A DNA stretch of 6,332 bases. It comes from an uncultured Clostridia bacterium (GTDB lineage: Bacteria; Bacillota; Clostridia; Oscillospirales; Acutalibacteraceae). Below, piece by piece: positions 1 through 6,332 of this stretch. Every line of letters begins with the position of its first letter. Position 1 is the first letter of the stretch. A program made the translations under genes and the position numbers. The stretch covers positions 1 through 6,332 of the forward strand of contig CAMYWU010000095.1 of assembly GCA_947302895.1 (NCBI GenBank), written 5' to 3'. A model generated the notes under the pieces. It saw only the letters and a list, made by a program, of their open reading frames with translations, was not told the origin of the DNA and did not search any database.

Positions 1-2145
1 AGCTATATCGTTCCGAATGAGCTTAAAGAAAAGGCTCTTATCGGATGTGAGGTTTGCGTTCCTTTCGGAAGGGCAAATGCAAAAAGAAGCGGAATAATTG
101 TCGGCTTTGAAGAAGGCGAGGAAAACGCATTAAAAGAGCTTATTTCCGTTGGGGAGCAGATACTTTCCGATGAGATGATAAAGCTTGCGCTGTGGCTTAA
201 GGAGCGCTGTTTTTGCACAACCTATGACTGCCTTAAGCAAATGCTTCCAAGGGGCTACGGCAAAATCAAATCAAAGGGCGAAAGAATGGTTCGTCTTTTG
301 CTTGAAGAAGAGGAGTTCACTGGAAAGCTAACAAAGAAGCAAAGGGATGTCTGCGATTTATTGCTCGATGTCGGAGCGGCAGGAGTAAGCGAGGTTTGCG
401 AGTTTTGCTCGGTTGGTATTTCAGTTTTGAAAAACCTTGAAAAAAACGGAGTTGTTGAATTTTATCAAAAAGAGGTTTTTAGAAATCCTTATGAGATTAA
501 TGCACCCGCCCAAAAAGAGCCCATAAACCTCTCCGCTTTGCAGAATAAAGCGTATGAAACATATTCATCAATGCTTCAAAAAGGCGGAACAGGGCTTTTA
601 TACGGAGTAACGGGCAGCGGAAAAACCCAGGTTTATCTTAAGCTTATTGATGATGCACTTGTGCTTAACAAGGGCGTTATTCTTATGGTTCCCGAAATTG
701 CATTAACTCCGCAAACCCTTGAAATCTTCCATAAGCGATATGGCAATCAGGTTGCTGTTTTCCACAGCGGACTTTCCCTTGGCGAAAGAAACGATGAATA
801 TAAGCGTGTTCAAAGAGGGCTTGCAAATATAGTTATCGGAACCCGTTCGGCTGTTTTTGCTCCTATACAAAATCTTGGCTTAATTGTTATGGATGAGGAG
901 CAGGAGCATACTTATAAATCTGAGCGTACTCCGAGATATAATGCAAAGGATGTTGCTCGTTTCAGGGCAAAATATAACAGCGCCCTCTTCCTTATGGGTT
1001 CGGCAACTCCGAGCATTGAAACCTATAGCCAGGCTATCAGCGGCAAATTCGTTTTATGCGAGCTTGGCGAGCGCTTCGGCGATACTCCGCTTCCCGAGGT
1101 TATCTGCGTTGATATGAAGCGTGAAATGCGCCTTGGAAACAAAACGCCGATTTCAGAAACGCTCAAAGAGCTTATTAAGAGCAATATTGAAAATAAGAAG
1201 CAGACAATACTTCTTATTAACAGAAGGGGATATAATACCTTTATTGCCTGCAATAAGTGCGGTCATATTGTAACCTGTCCTAATTGCTCAATTTCGCTGA
1301 CCTATCATAGCTATAATAATCGCTTAATGTGTCATTACTGCGGTTATTCAAAGCGCCTTGATAATATCTGCCCTGAATGCGGCAGCGATTCTGTTCGCTA
1401 CAGCGGCTACGGAACTCAGAGAATTGAGGACGAGCTTGAGCTATTGTTTCCCGAAGCCAAAATACTTCGTATGGACGCCGATACAACATCTGCAAAGTTT
1501 TCCCATCAGAGAATACTTGATTCCTTCAAAAATGAGGAATACGATATTCTAATAGGAACCCAGATGGTTGCAAAGGGGCTCGATTTTGAGAATGTTACCC
1601 TTGTTGGCGTTGTAAATGCGGATAATTCGCTTTATGATGAGAATTATAATGCAAGCGAAAAGTCCTTTGATTTAATAACTCAGGTTGTCGGCAGAGCAGG
1701 AAGAAGAAGCGAAAGGGGAAGGGCGGTTATTCAAACCGTTAATCCCTATAATCAGACTGTTGAATTTGCCTGCGACCAGGACTATAAGGGCTTTTATGAA
1801 AGCGAAATTGAATTAAGGCGCCACCTTATATATCCGCCTTTTTGTGATATAATCTGTGCCTTCTTTGTCGGCGAGGATGAAAACACCGTTGCGCTTTCGG
1901 CAAAGGCATTCTTTGAGGAGCTTTTGAAGCTCAACGAGGAATATAAGGAAAAAATCATTGTTTTAGGTCCGACTCAGGCAAAGATTTCAAAGATTAATAA
2001 TAACTACAGATATCGTCTTGCGATTAAATGTAAGAATTCTTCATCAATTCGCAGAATGATAACACAGACATTAAAAAATTTCAGTAAAATAAAAGAGTTC
2101 AAAGAGGTTGGAATATCAATTGATATCAACCCCAATGAACTGTAA
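1..2145 (+). CDS. priA: Primosomal protein N' (replication restart helicase PriA), 5'-partial
   Basis: PriA is a 3'-5' superfamily 2 DNA helicase that recognises stalled or repaired forks and starts reloading of the replicative helicase. The frame is open from base 1, giving 714 codons. It begins at SYIVPNEL, part of the N-terminal 3'-DNA-binding domain, so probably fewer than about 30 residues are missing. Residues below are numbered from base 1. A winged-helix-like region lies near 115-160. Walker A GVTGSGKT is at 202-209 and the DEEQEH box at 298-303, followed by motif III GSATPS. Eight zinc-binding cysteines sit at 417, 420, 426, 429, 444, 447, 457 and 460, the PriA-specific zinc module inserted between the helicase lobes. 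Motif V (GTQMVAKGLDFENV) and motif VI (QVVGRAGR) follow, then the C-terminal YPPF segment. All key residues are present. The ATG at 175 is internal, because conserved PriA sequence lies upstream of it. It leads the operon part visible here. Confidence 0.97.
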   Translation, partial: SYIVPNELKEKALIGCEVCVPFGRANAKRSGIIVGFEEGEENALKELISVGEQILSDEMIKLALWLKERCFCTTYDCLKQMLPRGYGKIKSKGERMVRLLLEEEEFTGKLTKKQRDVCDLLLDVGAAGVSEVCEFCSVGISVLKNLEKNGVVEFYQKEVFRNPYEINAPAQKEPINLSALQNKAYETYSSMLQKGGTGLLYGVTGSGKTQVYLKLIDDALVLNKGVILMVPEIALTPQTLEIFHKRYGNQVAVFHSGLSLGERNDEYKRVQRGLANIVIGTRSAVFAPIQNLGLIVMDEEQEHTYKSERTPRYNAKDVARFRAKYNSALFLMGSATPSIETYSQAISGKFVLCELGERFGDTPLPEVICVDMKREMRLGNKTPISETLKELIKSNIENKKQTILLINRRGYNTFIACNKCGHIVTCPNCSISLTYHSYNNRLMCHYCGYSKRLDNICPECGSDSVRYSGYGTQRIEDELELLFPEAKILRMDADTTSAKFSHQRILDSFKNEEYDILIGTQMVAKGLDFENVTLVGVVNADNSLYDENYNASEKSFDLITQVVGRAGRRSERGRAVIQTVNPYNQTVEFACDQDYKGFYESEIELRRHLIYPPFCDIICAFFVGEDENTVALSAKAFFEELLKLNEEYKEKIIVLGPTQAKISKINNNYRYRLAIKCKNSSSIRRMITQTLKNFSKIKEFKEVGISIDINPNEL

Positions 2146-2147
2146 TT

Positions 2148-2151
2148 GGAG
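2148..2151 (+). promoter_or_regulatory. Ribosome binding site of def
   Basis: GGAG lies just after the priA stop codon, 6 bases before the ATG at 2158. This fixes the def start at 2158 rather than at the in-frame TTG at 2146, which overlaps this site and would leave no room for a Shine-Dalgarno sequence. Confidence 0.75.
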
Positions 2152-2157
2152 AATATA

Positions 2158-2613
2158 ATGGCACTTAGAAACGTTGTTAAGGTGGGGGACCCCATCTTGA
2201 ATAAAAAAAGCAGGGTTGTTGAAAAGTTCGATGAAAGGCTCTCTGTTTTAATCGACGATATGTTTGACACAATGTATGCCGAAAACGGCGTTGGGCTTGC
2301 GGCTGTTCAGGTCGGAATGCTCAAAAGAGTTGTTGTTCTGGATGTCGGCGACGGTAAAATTGAGCTTGTTAATCCTGAGATAACAATGCAGGAAGGACAG
2401 CAGGAGGAATCCGAGGGCTGCCTTTCCGTACCCGGCGAAGCAGGTATAACAAGAAGACCTGCAAAGGTTCAGGTTAAAGCTCAGGACAGATACGGCAAAT
2501 GGCATGTTTATACAGGCGAGGGGCTTAAAGCCCGTTGCTTCTGCCATGAGCTTGACCATCTTGAAGGAATACTTTTCACTTCCCGAGTTATAAGAAAGAT
2601 TGAAGAAAAATGA
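2158..2613 (+). CDS. def: Peptide deformylase
   Basis: This metal-dependent cytosolic hydrolase removes the N-formyl group from nascent proteins at the ribosome, undoing the modification made by the product of the next gene, fmt. The protein has 151 residues, normal for the short deformylases. All three family motifs are present: GVGLAAVQ (44-51), EGCLS (86-90, with metal ligand Cys88), and HELDH (130-134, with ligands His130 and His134 and catalytic Glu131). GDPIL near the N-terminus is also typical. The residue before HELDH is Cys129, where many deformylases have Gln; this looks like ordinary family variation. Start 2158 was chosen for its GGAG site and because MALRNVVKVGDP matches the usual short N-terminus. 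The stop overlaps the fmt start (ATGA), which suggests coupled translation. Confidence 0.97.
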   Translation: MALRNVVKVGDPILNKKSRVVEKFDERLSVLIDDMFDTMYAENGVGLAAVQVGMLKRVVVLDVGDGKIELVNPEITMQEGQQEESEGCLSVPGEAGITRRPAKVQVKAQDRYGKWHVYTGEGLKARCFCHELDHLEGILFTSRVIRKIEEK

Positions 2614-3539
2614 GAATAGTTTTTATGGGAACTCCTGATTTTGTAGTTCCTTGTCTTGAAAAACTTTATAATAGCAGGCATAGCGTTCTGGGCGTTTTTT
2701 CCCAGCCTGATAAGCCCGTAGGAAGAAAGCAGATTTTAACACCTCCTCCCGTTAAGGCTTTTGCGCTTGAAAAAAACATTCCTGTTTTTCAGCCCGAAAG
2801 AATAAAAAATTCCAATGCGCTTGATATAATCAAGGAGTTAAACCCCGATATTATCATTGTTGTTGCATACGGAAAAATTCTTCCCCTTGAAATACTCAGC
2901 GCTGCAAAATACGGCTGTATTAATGTTCACGCCTCGCTTCTTCCGAAATACAGGGGCGCCGCTCCTATTCAGTGGGCTGTGCTTGACGGAGAAGAAAAAA
3001 CAGGCGTATCAATTATGCAGATGGACGAGGGTCTGGATACGGGCGATGTTTTACTTGTAAAAGAAACGCAAATAGGTGAGGATGAAACCTCTGCCGAGCT
3101 TTTCGACAGACTTTCGCTTATCGGCTCAGATGCGCTTGTTGAAGCGCTTGATTTGATAGAAAGCGGCAGCGCTTCCCCCAGCAAGCAGCCCGAGGGCGAC
3201 TGGGGCTATGCAAAAATGATAACAAAGGAGCTTTGCCCGATAGACTGGAACAAAAGCGCTTTTAAAATTCATAATCAGGTTAGGGGACTTCAGACCTGGC
3301 CTGTTGCAACAACTATTATTAATTCTAAAAATGTTAAAATCCATAAAACCTGCCATACTGATATTAAGGGCGGTATTGCAGGCGAAATAATTGATAATAA
3401 TAAAAAGCTCGTTGTTTCCTGCGGTGATGGAAAATGCCTTGAAATTCTTGAAATTCAGGCTGAGGGCAAGAAGAAAATGAGCGCAAGGGATTTCCTTCTC
3501 GGAAACAAAATCGAGCTTCATTCAGTTATCGGAGGATAG
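2610..3539 (+). CDS. fmt: Methionyl-tRNA formyltransferase
   Basis: Fmt transfers a formyl group from 10-formyltetrahydrofolate to the amino group of methionyl-initiator tRNA, making fMet-tRNA for translation initiation. The 309 residues match the usual family length. The start MRIVFMGTPDF is the classic N-terminus. The catalytic triad of the formyltransferase fold is visible: Asn105 and His107 in INVHASLLP and Asp143 in GLDTGD. PKYRGAAPIQWA, the loop after the catalytic His, is conserved. The C-terminal part, from about residue 205 (KMITKELCPIDW), is the tRNA-binding OB-fold domain. The ATG overlaps the def stop by four bases. Only a weak purine-rich stretch precedes it, so initiation probably relies on ribosomes finishing def. 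The def-fmt pairing is widespread in bacteria. Confidence 0.97.
   Translation: MRIVFMGTPDFVVPCLEKLYNSRHSVLGVFSQPDKPVGRKQILTPPPVKAFALEKNIPVFQPERIKNSNALDIIKELNPDIIIVVAYGKILPLEILSAAKYGCINVHASLLPKYRGAAPIQWAVLDGEEKTGVSIMQMDEGLDTGDVLLVKETQIGEDETSAELFDRLSLIGSDALVEALDLIESGSASPSKQPEGDWGYAKMITKELCPIDWNKSAFKIHNQVRGLQTWPVATTIINSKNVKIHKTCHTDIKGGIAGEIIDNNKKLVVSCGDGKCLEILEIQAEGKKKMSARDFLLGNKIELHSVIGG
3531..3535 (+). promoter_or_regulatory. Ribosome binding site of the zinc peptidase gene
   Basis: GGAGG lies within the last two sense codons of fmt, 11 bases before the ATG at 3547. The weaker AGG at 3538-3540 has a 6-base spacing. The site supports the 3547 start over the in-frame ATG at 3562. Confidence 0.55.
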
Positions 3540-3546
3540 GAATAGT

Positions 3547-4242
3547 ATGGAATACTATTTTATGTATTATGTTTCCGGAATCATCATTCTTCCGGTGTTT
3601 ATCTTCGCACTCATATGTCAGCTGAAGGTAAAAACCAATTTCAAAAAGTATTCATCCGTTATCAGCAAAAGCAATATGACGGGCGCTGATGCAGCTTGGA
3701 GATTGCTTCAGCTCAACGGTATATCCGATGTTAAAATTCAGCGTATCAGCGGAACCTTAACGGATTATTACGACCCTTCACGAAAGGTTATCTGCCTTTC
3801 AAGCGATGTTTTTGATTCAAGAAGCATTGCCGCAATAGGAGTTGCCTGCCATGAGGCAGGACACGCTGTTCAGCACGCTGAGGGATATTCTCCGCTTAAA
3901 ATCAGAAATGCGGTTATCCCTGCAACCCGTATCGGCTCTGCTCTCGGAGTTCCGCTTTGCCTTATCGGTATGTTTATCAATTCAACAACGCTTGCTTATA
4001 TCGGCGTTGCTCTTTATGCACTTGTTGCGCTGTTTCAGCTTTTAACTCTTCCTGTTGAGTTTAATGCAAGCTCAAGAGCACTCCGGACAATTGAAACATA
4101 CGGCTTTTTGAATGCGGAAGAATATACGGGCGCTAAGAAGGTTTTAACAGCAGCGGCTTTAACATATGTTGCGGCTCTTGCATCCGCAATTGCAACAATC
4201 CTTAGACTTCTTATAGTTATTTCGGGCGGAAGAAGACGATGA
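3547..4242 (+). CDS. YugP-type membrane zinc metallopeptidase
   Basis: This is a 231-residue integral membrane protein of the Zn_peptidase_2 (YugP) family, usually annotated as a putative neutral zinc metallopeptidase; its physiological substrate is not established as far as I know. A hydrophobic N-terminal segment spans about residues 8-27. The conserved SGTLTDYYDPSRKVICLS block precedes the HEAGH zinc motif (His102, Glu103, His106), extended as HEAGHAVQH. Two hydrophobic stretches follow (about 130-145 and 148-169), then PVEFNASSRA, where Glu171 is a plausible third zinc ligand by inference. A last membrane segment runs from about 200 to 225 and ends in GGRRR, probably a cytosolic positive tail. 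Start 3547 fits the GGAGG site. The gene sits 7 bases after fmt and overlaps rsmB by four bases. This placement between translation genes is common in Clostridia, but the functional link is unclear. Confidence 0.9.
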   Translation: MEYYFMYYVSGIIILPVFIFALICQLKVKTNFKKYSSVISKSNMTGADAAWRLLQLNGISDVKIQRISGTLTDYYDPSRKVICLSSDVFDSRSIAAIGVACHEAGHAVQHAEGYSPLKIRNAVIPATRIGSALGVPLCLIGMFINSTTLAYIGVALYALVALFQLLTLPVEFNASSRALRTIETYGFLNAEEYTGAKKVLTAAALTYVAALASAIATILRLLIVISGGRRR

Positions 4243-5375
4243 AAGACAGCAGATTAATCGCTTTTGAAACGCTTTATGATATAACAATGAACGGCGCATA
4301 TTCAAATATTGCGCTTGATAATGCATTGAAAAGCTGTAACGCTTCTGATAAGGCGTTTGTTTCAAATCTTGTGCTTGGCGTAATTGAACGCAGAATAACG
4401 CTTGATTATTTGATAAAGCCATATCTTTCGGGCAAAACAAAGCCCAAGGTTATGCTTATTCTGTGTTTGGGAGCATACCAGCTATATTTTATGGATAAGG
4501 TTCCTTCAAGCGCCGCAATAAACAGCTCTGTTGAGCTTGCGGCAAACACGGGAGTTTCTTATTATAAAGGGCTCATTAACGCCGTTTTACATAAAATTGA
4601 TAACAACAGAATTGATATTGATTCTCTGGATGATTTATCAGTTAAATACTCCTGTCCTCAGAATCTTATCAATATGTGGAAGAAAATGTATGGCGATGAG
4701 GCGTGCGAGGCAATACTTAAATCAATAAACTTAAAGCCCCCTGTATTTGCTGTTCCAAATAGCTTATATGTTGATTCACAGGAGCTTTCCTATGAGCTTT
4801 TAAACAGCGGTATTCAATGTGAAGCAGTGGGCGAGCTTGTAAGGATTGATTCACCGTTTGAGCTTTCAAAGCTAAAGGCGTATAACGATGGGCTTTTTCA
4901 TATACAGGATAAAAGCTCCTTTGACTGCGCTAAGGCGCTTGAAGCAAAAAAGGACGAAACAGTTATTGATATTTGCGCCGCACCAGGCGGAAAAACCTTT
5001 ACCATTGCCGAGGATATGGAGGGCGAGGGCTCAGTTTACGCCTTTGATTTATATGAACACAGAATTAAGCTTATCGAAAACTCTGCTAAAAGACTTGGCT
5101 TAACAAACGTTAAGGTTGGAATAAACGATGCGGAGATATTCAATAAGGATATGCCGAAGGCAGACAGAATTTTGTGCGACGTACCTTGCTCAGGCTTCGG
5201 AATCATTAGAAGAAAGCCCGAAATCAAATATAAAGAGCTCGACAGTATTAAGGGCTTGCCCGAAATTCAACTAAGAATACTCGAAACCTCTGCGCTGTAC
5301 TTAAAAGACAATTCAAGAATTATTTATTCAACCTGCACTCTTAACAAAAGAGAAAATGAACAGGATGCTTGCTGA
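4239..5375 (+). CDS. rsmB: 16S rRNA (cytosine-967-C5)-methyltransferase RsmB, C-terminally truncated at a junction
   Basis: RsmB uses S-adenosylmethionine to methylate C967 of 16S rRNA. The N-terminal ~130 residues form a NusB-like RNA-binding domain (ALDNALKS, SAAINSSVELA). The methyltransferase domain shows motif I with the SAM-binding loop (DICAAPGGKT, Cys246-Lys252), the acidic DLYEHR strand, motif IV DVPCSG with Cys317, and motif VI STCTL with Cys366. The two cysteines serve enzyme release and catalysis in this family. Sequence is authentic through NKRENEQ (residue 375). The last three residues, DAC, and the stop come from clpP DNA read out of frame. Full-length RsmB is about 440-450 residues, so roughly 65-75 are missing, including the end of the catalytic fold; the product as drawn would probably not fold normally. 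The start overlaps the peptidase stop (ATGA), with a weak GGAAG upstream. Confidence 0.93.
   Translation: MKDSRLIAFETLYDITMNGAYSNIALDNALKSCNASDKAFVSNLVLGVIERRITLDYLIKPYLSGKTKPKVMLILCLGAYQLYFMDKVPSSAAINSSVELAANTGVSYYKGLINAVLHKIDNNRIDIDSLDDLSVKYSCPQNLINMWKKMYGDEACEAILKSINLKPPVFAVPNSLYVDSQELSYELLNSGIQCEAVGELVRIDSPFELSKLKAYNDGLFHIQDKSSFDCAKALEAKKDETVIDICAAPGGKTFTIAEDMEGEGSVYAFDLYEHRIKLIENSAKRLGLTNVKVGINDAEIFNKDMPKADRILCDVPCSGFGIIRRKPEIKYKELDSIKGLPEIQLRILETSALYLKDNSRIIYSTCTLNKRENEQDAC
5344..5364 (+). other. Chimeric junction between rsmB and clpP
   Basis: Left of here, frame 3 encodes a normal RsmB up to NKRENEQ. Right of here, frame 1 encodes a normal ClpP C-terminus. The bases between make family-appropriate sequence in both frames: NKRENEQ for RsmB and TKEKMNR for ClpP. 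The crossover therefore lies inside a stretch of up to about 20 bases that could have been present in both parent sequences. No insertion-sequence end, target duplication or integrase site is visible. A short shared word is what a de Bruijn graph assembler would collapse. Microhomology-mediated recombination is the biological alternative. Confidence 0.82.
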
Positions 5376-5496
5376 GAATACAGGAAAGCCTTTCGAGCAG
5401 GTTGCTGCAGATACTGAAAGAGATAACTGGATGACTGCGCAGGAAGCTTTGGAATACGGGTTGATTGATTCTATAGTTGAGAACCGTCCTAAGAAA

Positions 5497-5500
5497 GAGG
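5497..5500 (+). promoter_or_regulatory. Ribosome binding site of clpX
   Basis: GAGG within the last codons of clpP, 10 bases before the clpX ATG at 5511, inside a purine-rich run. Together with the TAATG overlap it supports coupled translation of clpP and clpX in the source genome. Confidence 0.55.
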
Positions 5501-5510
5501 AAAATAAATA

Positions 5511-6122
5511 ATGGCAAAGATACCGGGAGAGATCAAGTGCTCTTTTTGTAATAAGACACAAGATCAGGTAAAAAAATTAATAGCGGGTCCTGCAGGCGTA
5601 TATATTTGCGACGAGTGCGTAGAGATATGCTCGGATATCATCGCGGAGGAATTTGACGATGAACCTGAAATGCCTGATAGAGACGAGCAGATAAATCTTT
5701 TAAAGCCCGTTGAAATCCGAAACTTTTTGGATGAGTATGTTATCGGACAGGAAGAGGCAAAGAAAGTTCTTGCAGTTTCTGTTTATAACCACTACAAGAG
5801 GGTATTGGCCCCAAAAAGTGAGGATAAATCAGAAGTAGAGCTTCAGAAGAGCAATATTATAATGGTAGGTCCTACCGGATCGGGTAAGACATATCTTGCA
5901 CAGACACTTGCCAAGATAATCAACGTACCCTTTGCGATCGCAGATGCAACCACGCTTACCGAGGCAGGATACGTCGGAGAAGACGTTGAGAATATTTTGC
6001 TTAAGCTTATCCAGAATGCCGATTATGATATCGAGAGAGCTCAATATGGCATTGTATATATCGATGAGATTGATAAGATCACCAAGAAGAGCGAAAATGT
6101 TTCTATAACAAGATACAAGTAA
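5511..6122 (+). CDS. clpX: ATP-dependent protease ATP-binding subunit ClpX, N-terminal part, frame broken by a deletion
   Basis: ClpX is the hexameric AAA+ unfoldase that feeds tagged proteins into ClpP. The N-terminal zinc-binding domain has Cys10, Cys13, Cys33 and Cys36 and handles adaptor and substrate binding and dimerisation. The AAA+ module follows: Walker A GPTGSGKT (120-127), the pore-1 loop in EAGYVGED, and Walker B IVYIDE (181-186, Asp185 and Glu186). KSENVSITR (193-201) is the start of the pore-2 loop region, after which two out-of-frame codons (Tyr, Lys) and a TAA end the frame. Normal ClpX is about 410-430 residues, so this 203-residue product is only the first half; the rest continues in another frame from 6115. 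As drawn it lacks sensor and arginine-finger elements and could not be a working unfoldase. Gly codons here favour GGA and GGT, unlike the upstream genes. Confidence 0.92.
   Translation: MAKIPGEIKCSFCNKTQDQVKKLIAGPAGVYICDECVEICSDIIAEEFDDEPEMPDRDEQINLLKPVEIRNFLDEYVIGQEEAKKVLAVSVYNHYKRVLAPKSEDKSEVELQKSNIIMVGPTGSGKTYLAQTLAKIINVPFAIADATTLTEAGYVGEDVENILLKLIQNADYDIERAQYGIVYIDEIDKITKKSENVSITRYK
6111..6117 (+). other. Internal deletion and frameshift junction in clpX
   Basis: The frame left of this point ends in ITR; the right side resumes as [10 protein letters not shown] one frame over. In E. coli ClpX these points are residues Arg200 and about Asp239/Thr240, so about 39 codons are missing. One leftover T before the ACA codon implies a loss near 116 bases, which is not a multiple of three and accounts for the shift. 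The absent part carries the rest of the pore-2 loop, the VSGEGVQQALLK helix and the RKH loop. Only a few bases of microhomology (about 2-4) could be shared at the join. Confidence 0.82.
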
Positions 6123-6332
6123 TATCTTGTTTATCTGCGGCGGAGCTTTTGACGGTCTTGACAAGATCGTAGAGGCCAGACTCGATCGTAATTCAATCGG
6201 ATTCAATGCAGAGATTGCAGACAAGACTGAAAGAGAGATTGGAGATGTATTAAAAGAAGTTACTCCTCAGGATCTTGTTAAATTTGGTCTTATCCCTGAG
6301 TTTGTCGGACGTGTGCCGATTACTGTTACACT
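6115..6332 (+). pseudogene. clpX: ClpX continuation, out of frame with its N-terminal part, cut by the window end
   Basis: Frame 1 is open from ACA at 6115 to the last base and encodes about 72 residues of the ClpX large AAA+ subdomain. [19 protein letters not shown] is the strand and loop after the RKH loop. [12 protein letters not shown] contains the conserved arginine finger that senses ATP in the neighbouring subunit. The segment between them ([18 protein letters not shown]) is the variable ClpX stretch. It follows the N-terminal part in the correct order with similar codon choice, so both look like pieces of one gene. The sensor-2 and C-terminal small domain would lie beyond the window. 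There is no start codon or ribosome binding site of its own. Confidence 0.88.

Larger units (their letters stand above)
5344..5511 (+). pseudogene. clpP: ATP-dependent Clp protease proteolytic subunit ClpP, C-terminal fragment only
   Basis: About 55 codons at the 3' end of clpP, beginning near TKEKMNRMLAENTGKP and ending [11 protein letters not shown]. ClpP forms the tetradecameric serine protease chamber that degrades substrates unfolded by ClpX. The DTERDNWMTAQEALEYGLID block is diagnostic; the Asp of ERD-NW corresponds to the catalytic Asp (171 in mature E. coli ClpP). Catalytic Ser and His and roughly 140 upstream residues are absent, replaced by rsmB sequence. No ribosome binding site precedes the internal ATG at 5356, so I treat this as a fragment, not a small gene. 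The TAA stop shares one base with the clpX ATG (TAATG), the normal clpP-clpX arrangement, so this piece belongs with what follows. Confidence 0.88.

Noticed and set aside
175..177. ATG as a possible start of priA
   Set aside because: Conserved PriA N-terminal sequence (SYIVPNEL, VPFGRANAKRSGIIVGF) is in frame from base 1, so the gene starts before the window.
2146..2148. TTG start for def, adding four residues
   Set aside because: The TTG overlaps the GGAG site of the ATG at 2158, and the shorter protein matches the usual deformylase N-terminus.
2183..2194. Short inverted repeat TGGGGGACCCCA
   Set aside because: The 5-base stem with a 2-base loop lies inside the conserved GDPIL codons of def and has no following T-run, so it is neither a terminator nor a convincing operator.
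2248..2559. Minus-strand open frame of about 100 codons across def
   Set aside because: It is antisense to a well-supported gene and has no recognisable domain or upstream ribosome binding site.
2539..2577. Cys129 before the HELDH motif of Def in place of the common Gln
   Set aside because: All three metal ligands and the catalytic Glu are intact, and a Cys here is, from memory, a common variant in clostridial deformylases.
3126..3521. Minus-strand open frame of 131 codons across the 3' half of fmt
   Set aside because: It is antisense to intact fmt and its composition is that of a shadow frame.
5356..5511. A small independent gene of about 51 codons starting at ATG 5356
   Set aside because: The sequence is plainly the ClpP C-terminus, the ATG matches an internal position of ClpP, and no ribosome binding site precedes it.
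6111..6122. Programmed frameshift, intein or intron in clpX
   Set aside because: Conserved residues are missing, not interrupted by extra sequence, and a one-base slip would not restore the ~39 absent codons. There is no slippery heptamer at the join.
5829..6224. Minus-strand open frame of 131 codons across the clpX break
   Set aside because: It is antisense to clpX on both sides of the deletion junction, so its continuity depends on that suspect join.
1..6332. A hidden defence system, mobile element, CRISPR array or RNA gene
   Set aside because: Housekeeping genes account for nearly every base. I saw no direct-repeat arrays, transposase or integrase motifs, tRNA-like cloverleaf or riboswitch-sized gap.

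Overview
The window reads as Firmicutes, most likely anaerobic Clostridia. The grounds are AT-leaning coding DNA, purine-rich GGAG-type ribosome binding sites, and the clostridial gene order priA-def-fmt-(YugP-like zinc peptidase)-rsmB. All recognisable genes are on the + strand and there is almost no intergenic DNA (largest gap 12 bases). I see no mobile element, CRISPR array, RNA gene, terminator or convincing promoter.

Block 1 (1-about 5363) is one tightly packed transcription unit. It holds priA, entered just after its start and encoding the replication-restart helicase; def, peptide deformylase; fmt, methionyl-tRNA formyltransferase; a YugP-type membrane zinc metallopeptidase; and rsmB, the 16S rRNA m5C967 methyltransferase. 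Two pairs (def/fmt and peptidase/rsmB) share ATGA stop/start overlaps and the other gaps are 7-12 bases, so translational coupling is likely. The theme is protein synthesis: Fmt adds the formyl group to initiator Met-tRNA, Def removes it from nascent chains, and RsmB modifies the ribosome.

Block 2 (about 5344-6332) is a different, normally unlinked locus: the last ~55 codons of clpP followed directly by clpX. In RsmB the reading frame is sound through motif VI (STCT, then NKRENEQ) and then runs into clpP sequence in another frame, stopping at 5375. RsmB therefore lacks about 65-75 C-terminal residues and ClpP lacks about 140 N-terminal residues. The join falls inside a stretch of up to ~20 bases (5344-5363) that makes sense in both frames, RsmB NKRENEQ and ClpP TKEKMNR. 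This is what a short-overlap assembly chimera would look like; a real rearrangement cannot be excluded.

clpX is also broken. After ITR at residue 201 the frame ends within three codons, and the gene resumes in another frame at [10 protein letters not shown]. About 39 codons of the AAA+ module are missing (roughly 116 bases by comparison with E. coli ClpX).

I did not find an undescribed biological system. The real anomalies are the two junctions, and the simplest reading is that the 3' kilobase reflects assembly error rather than biology.
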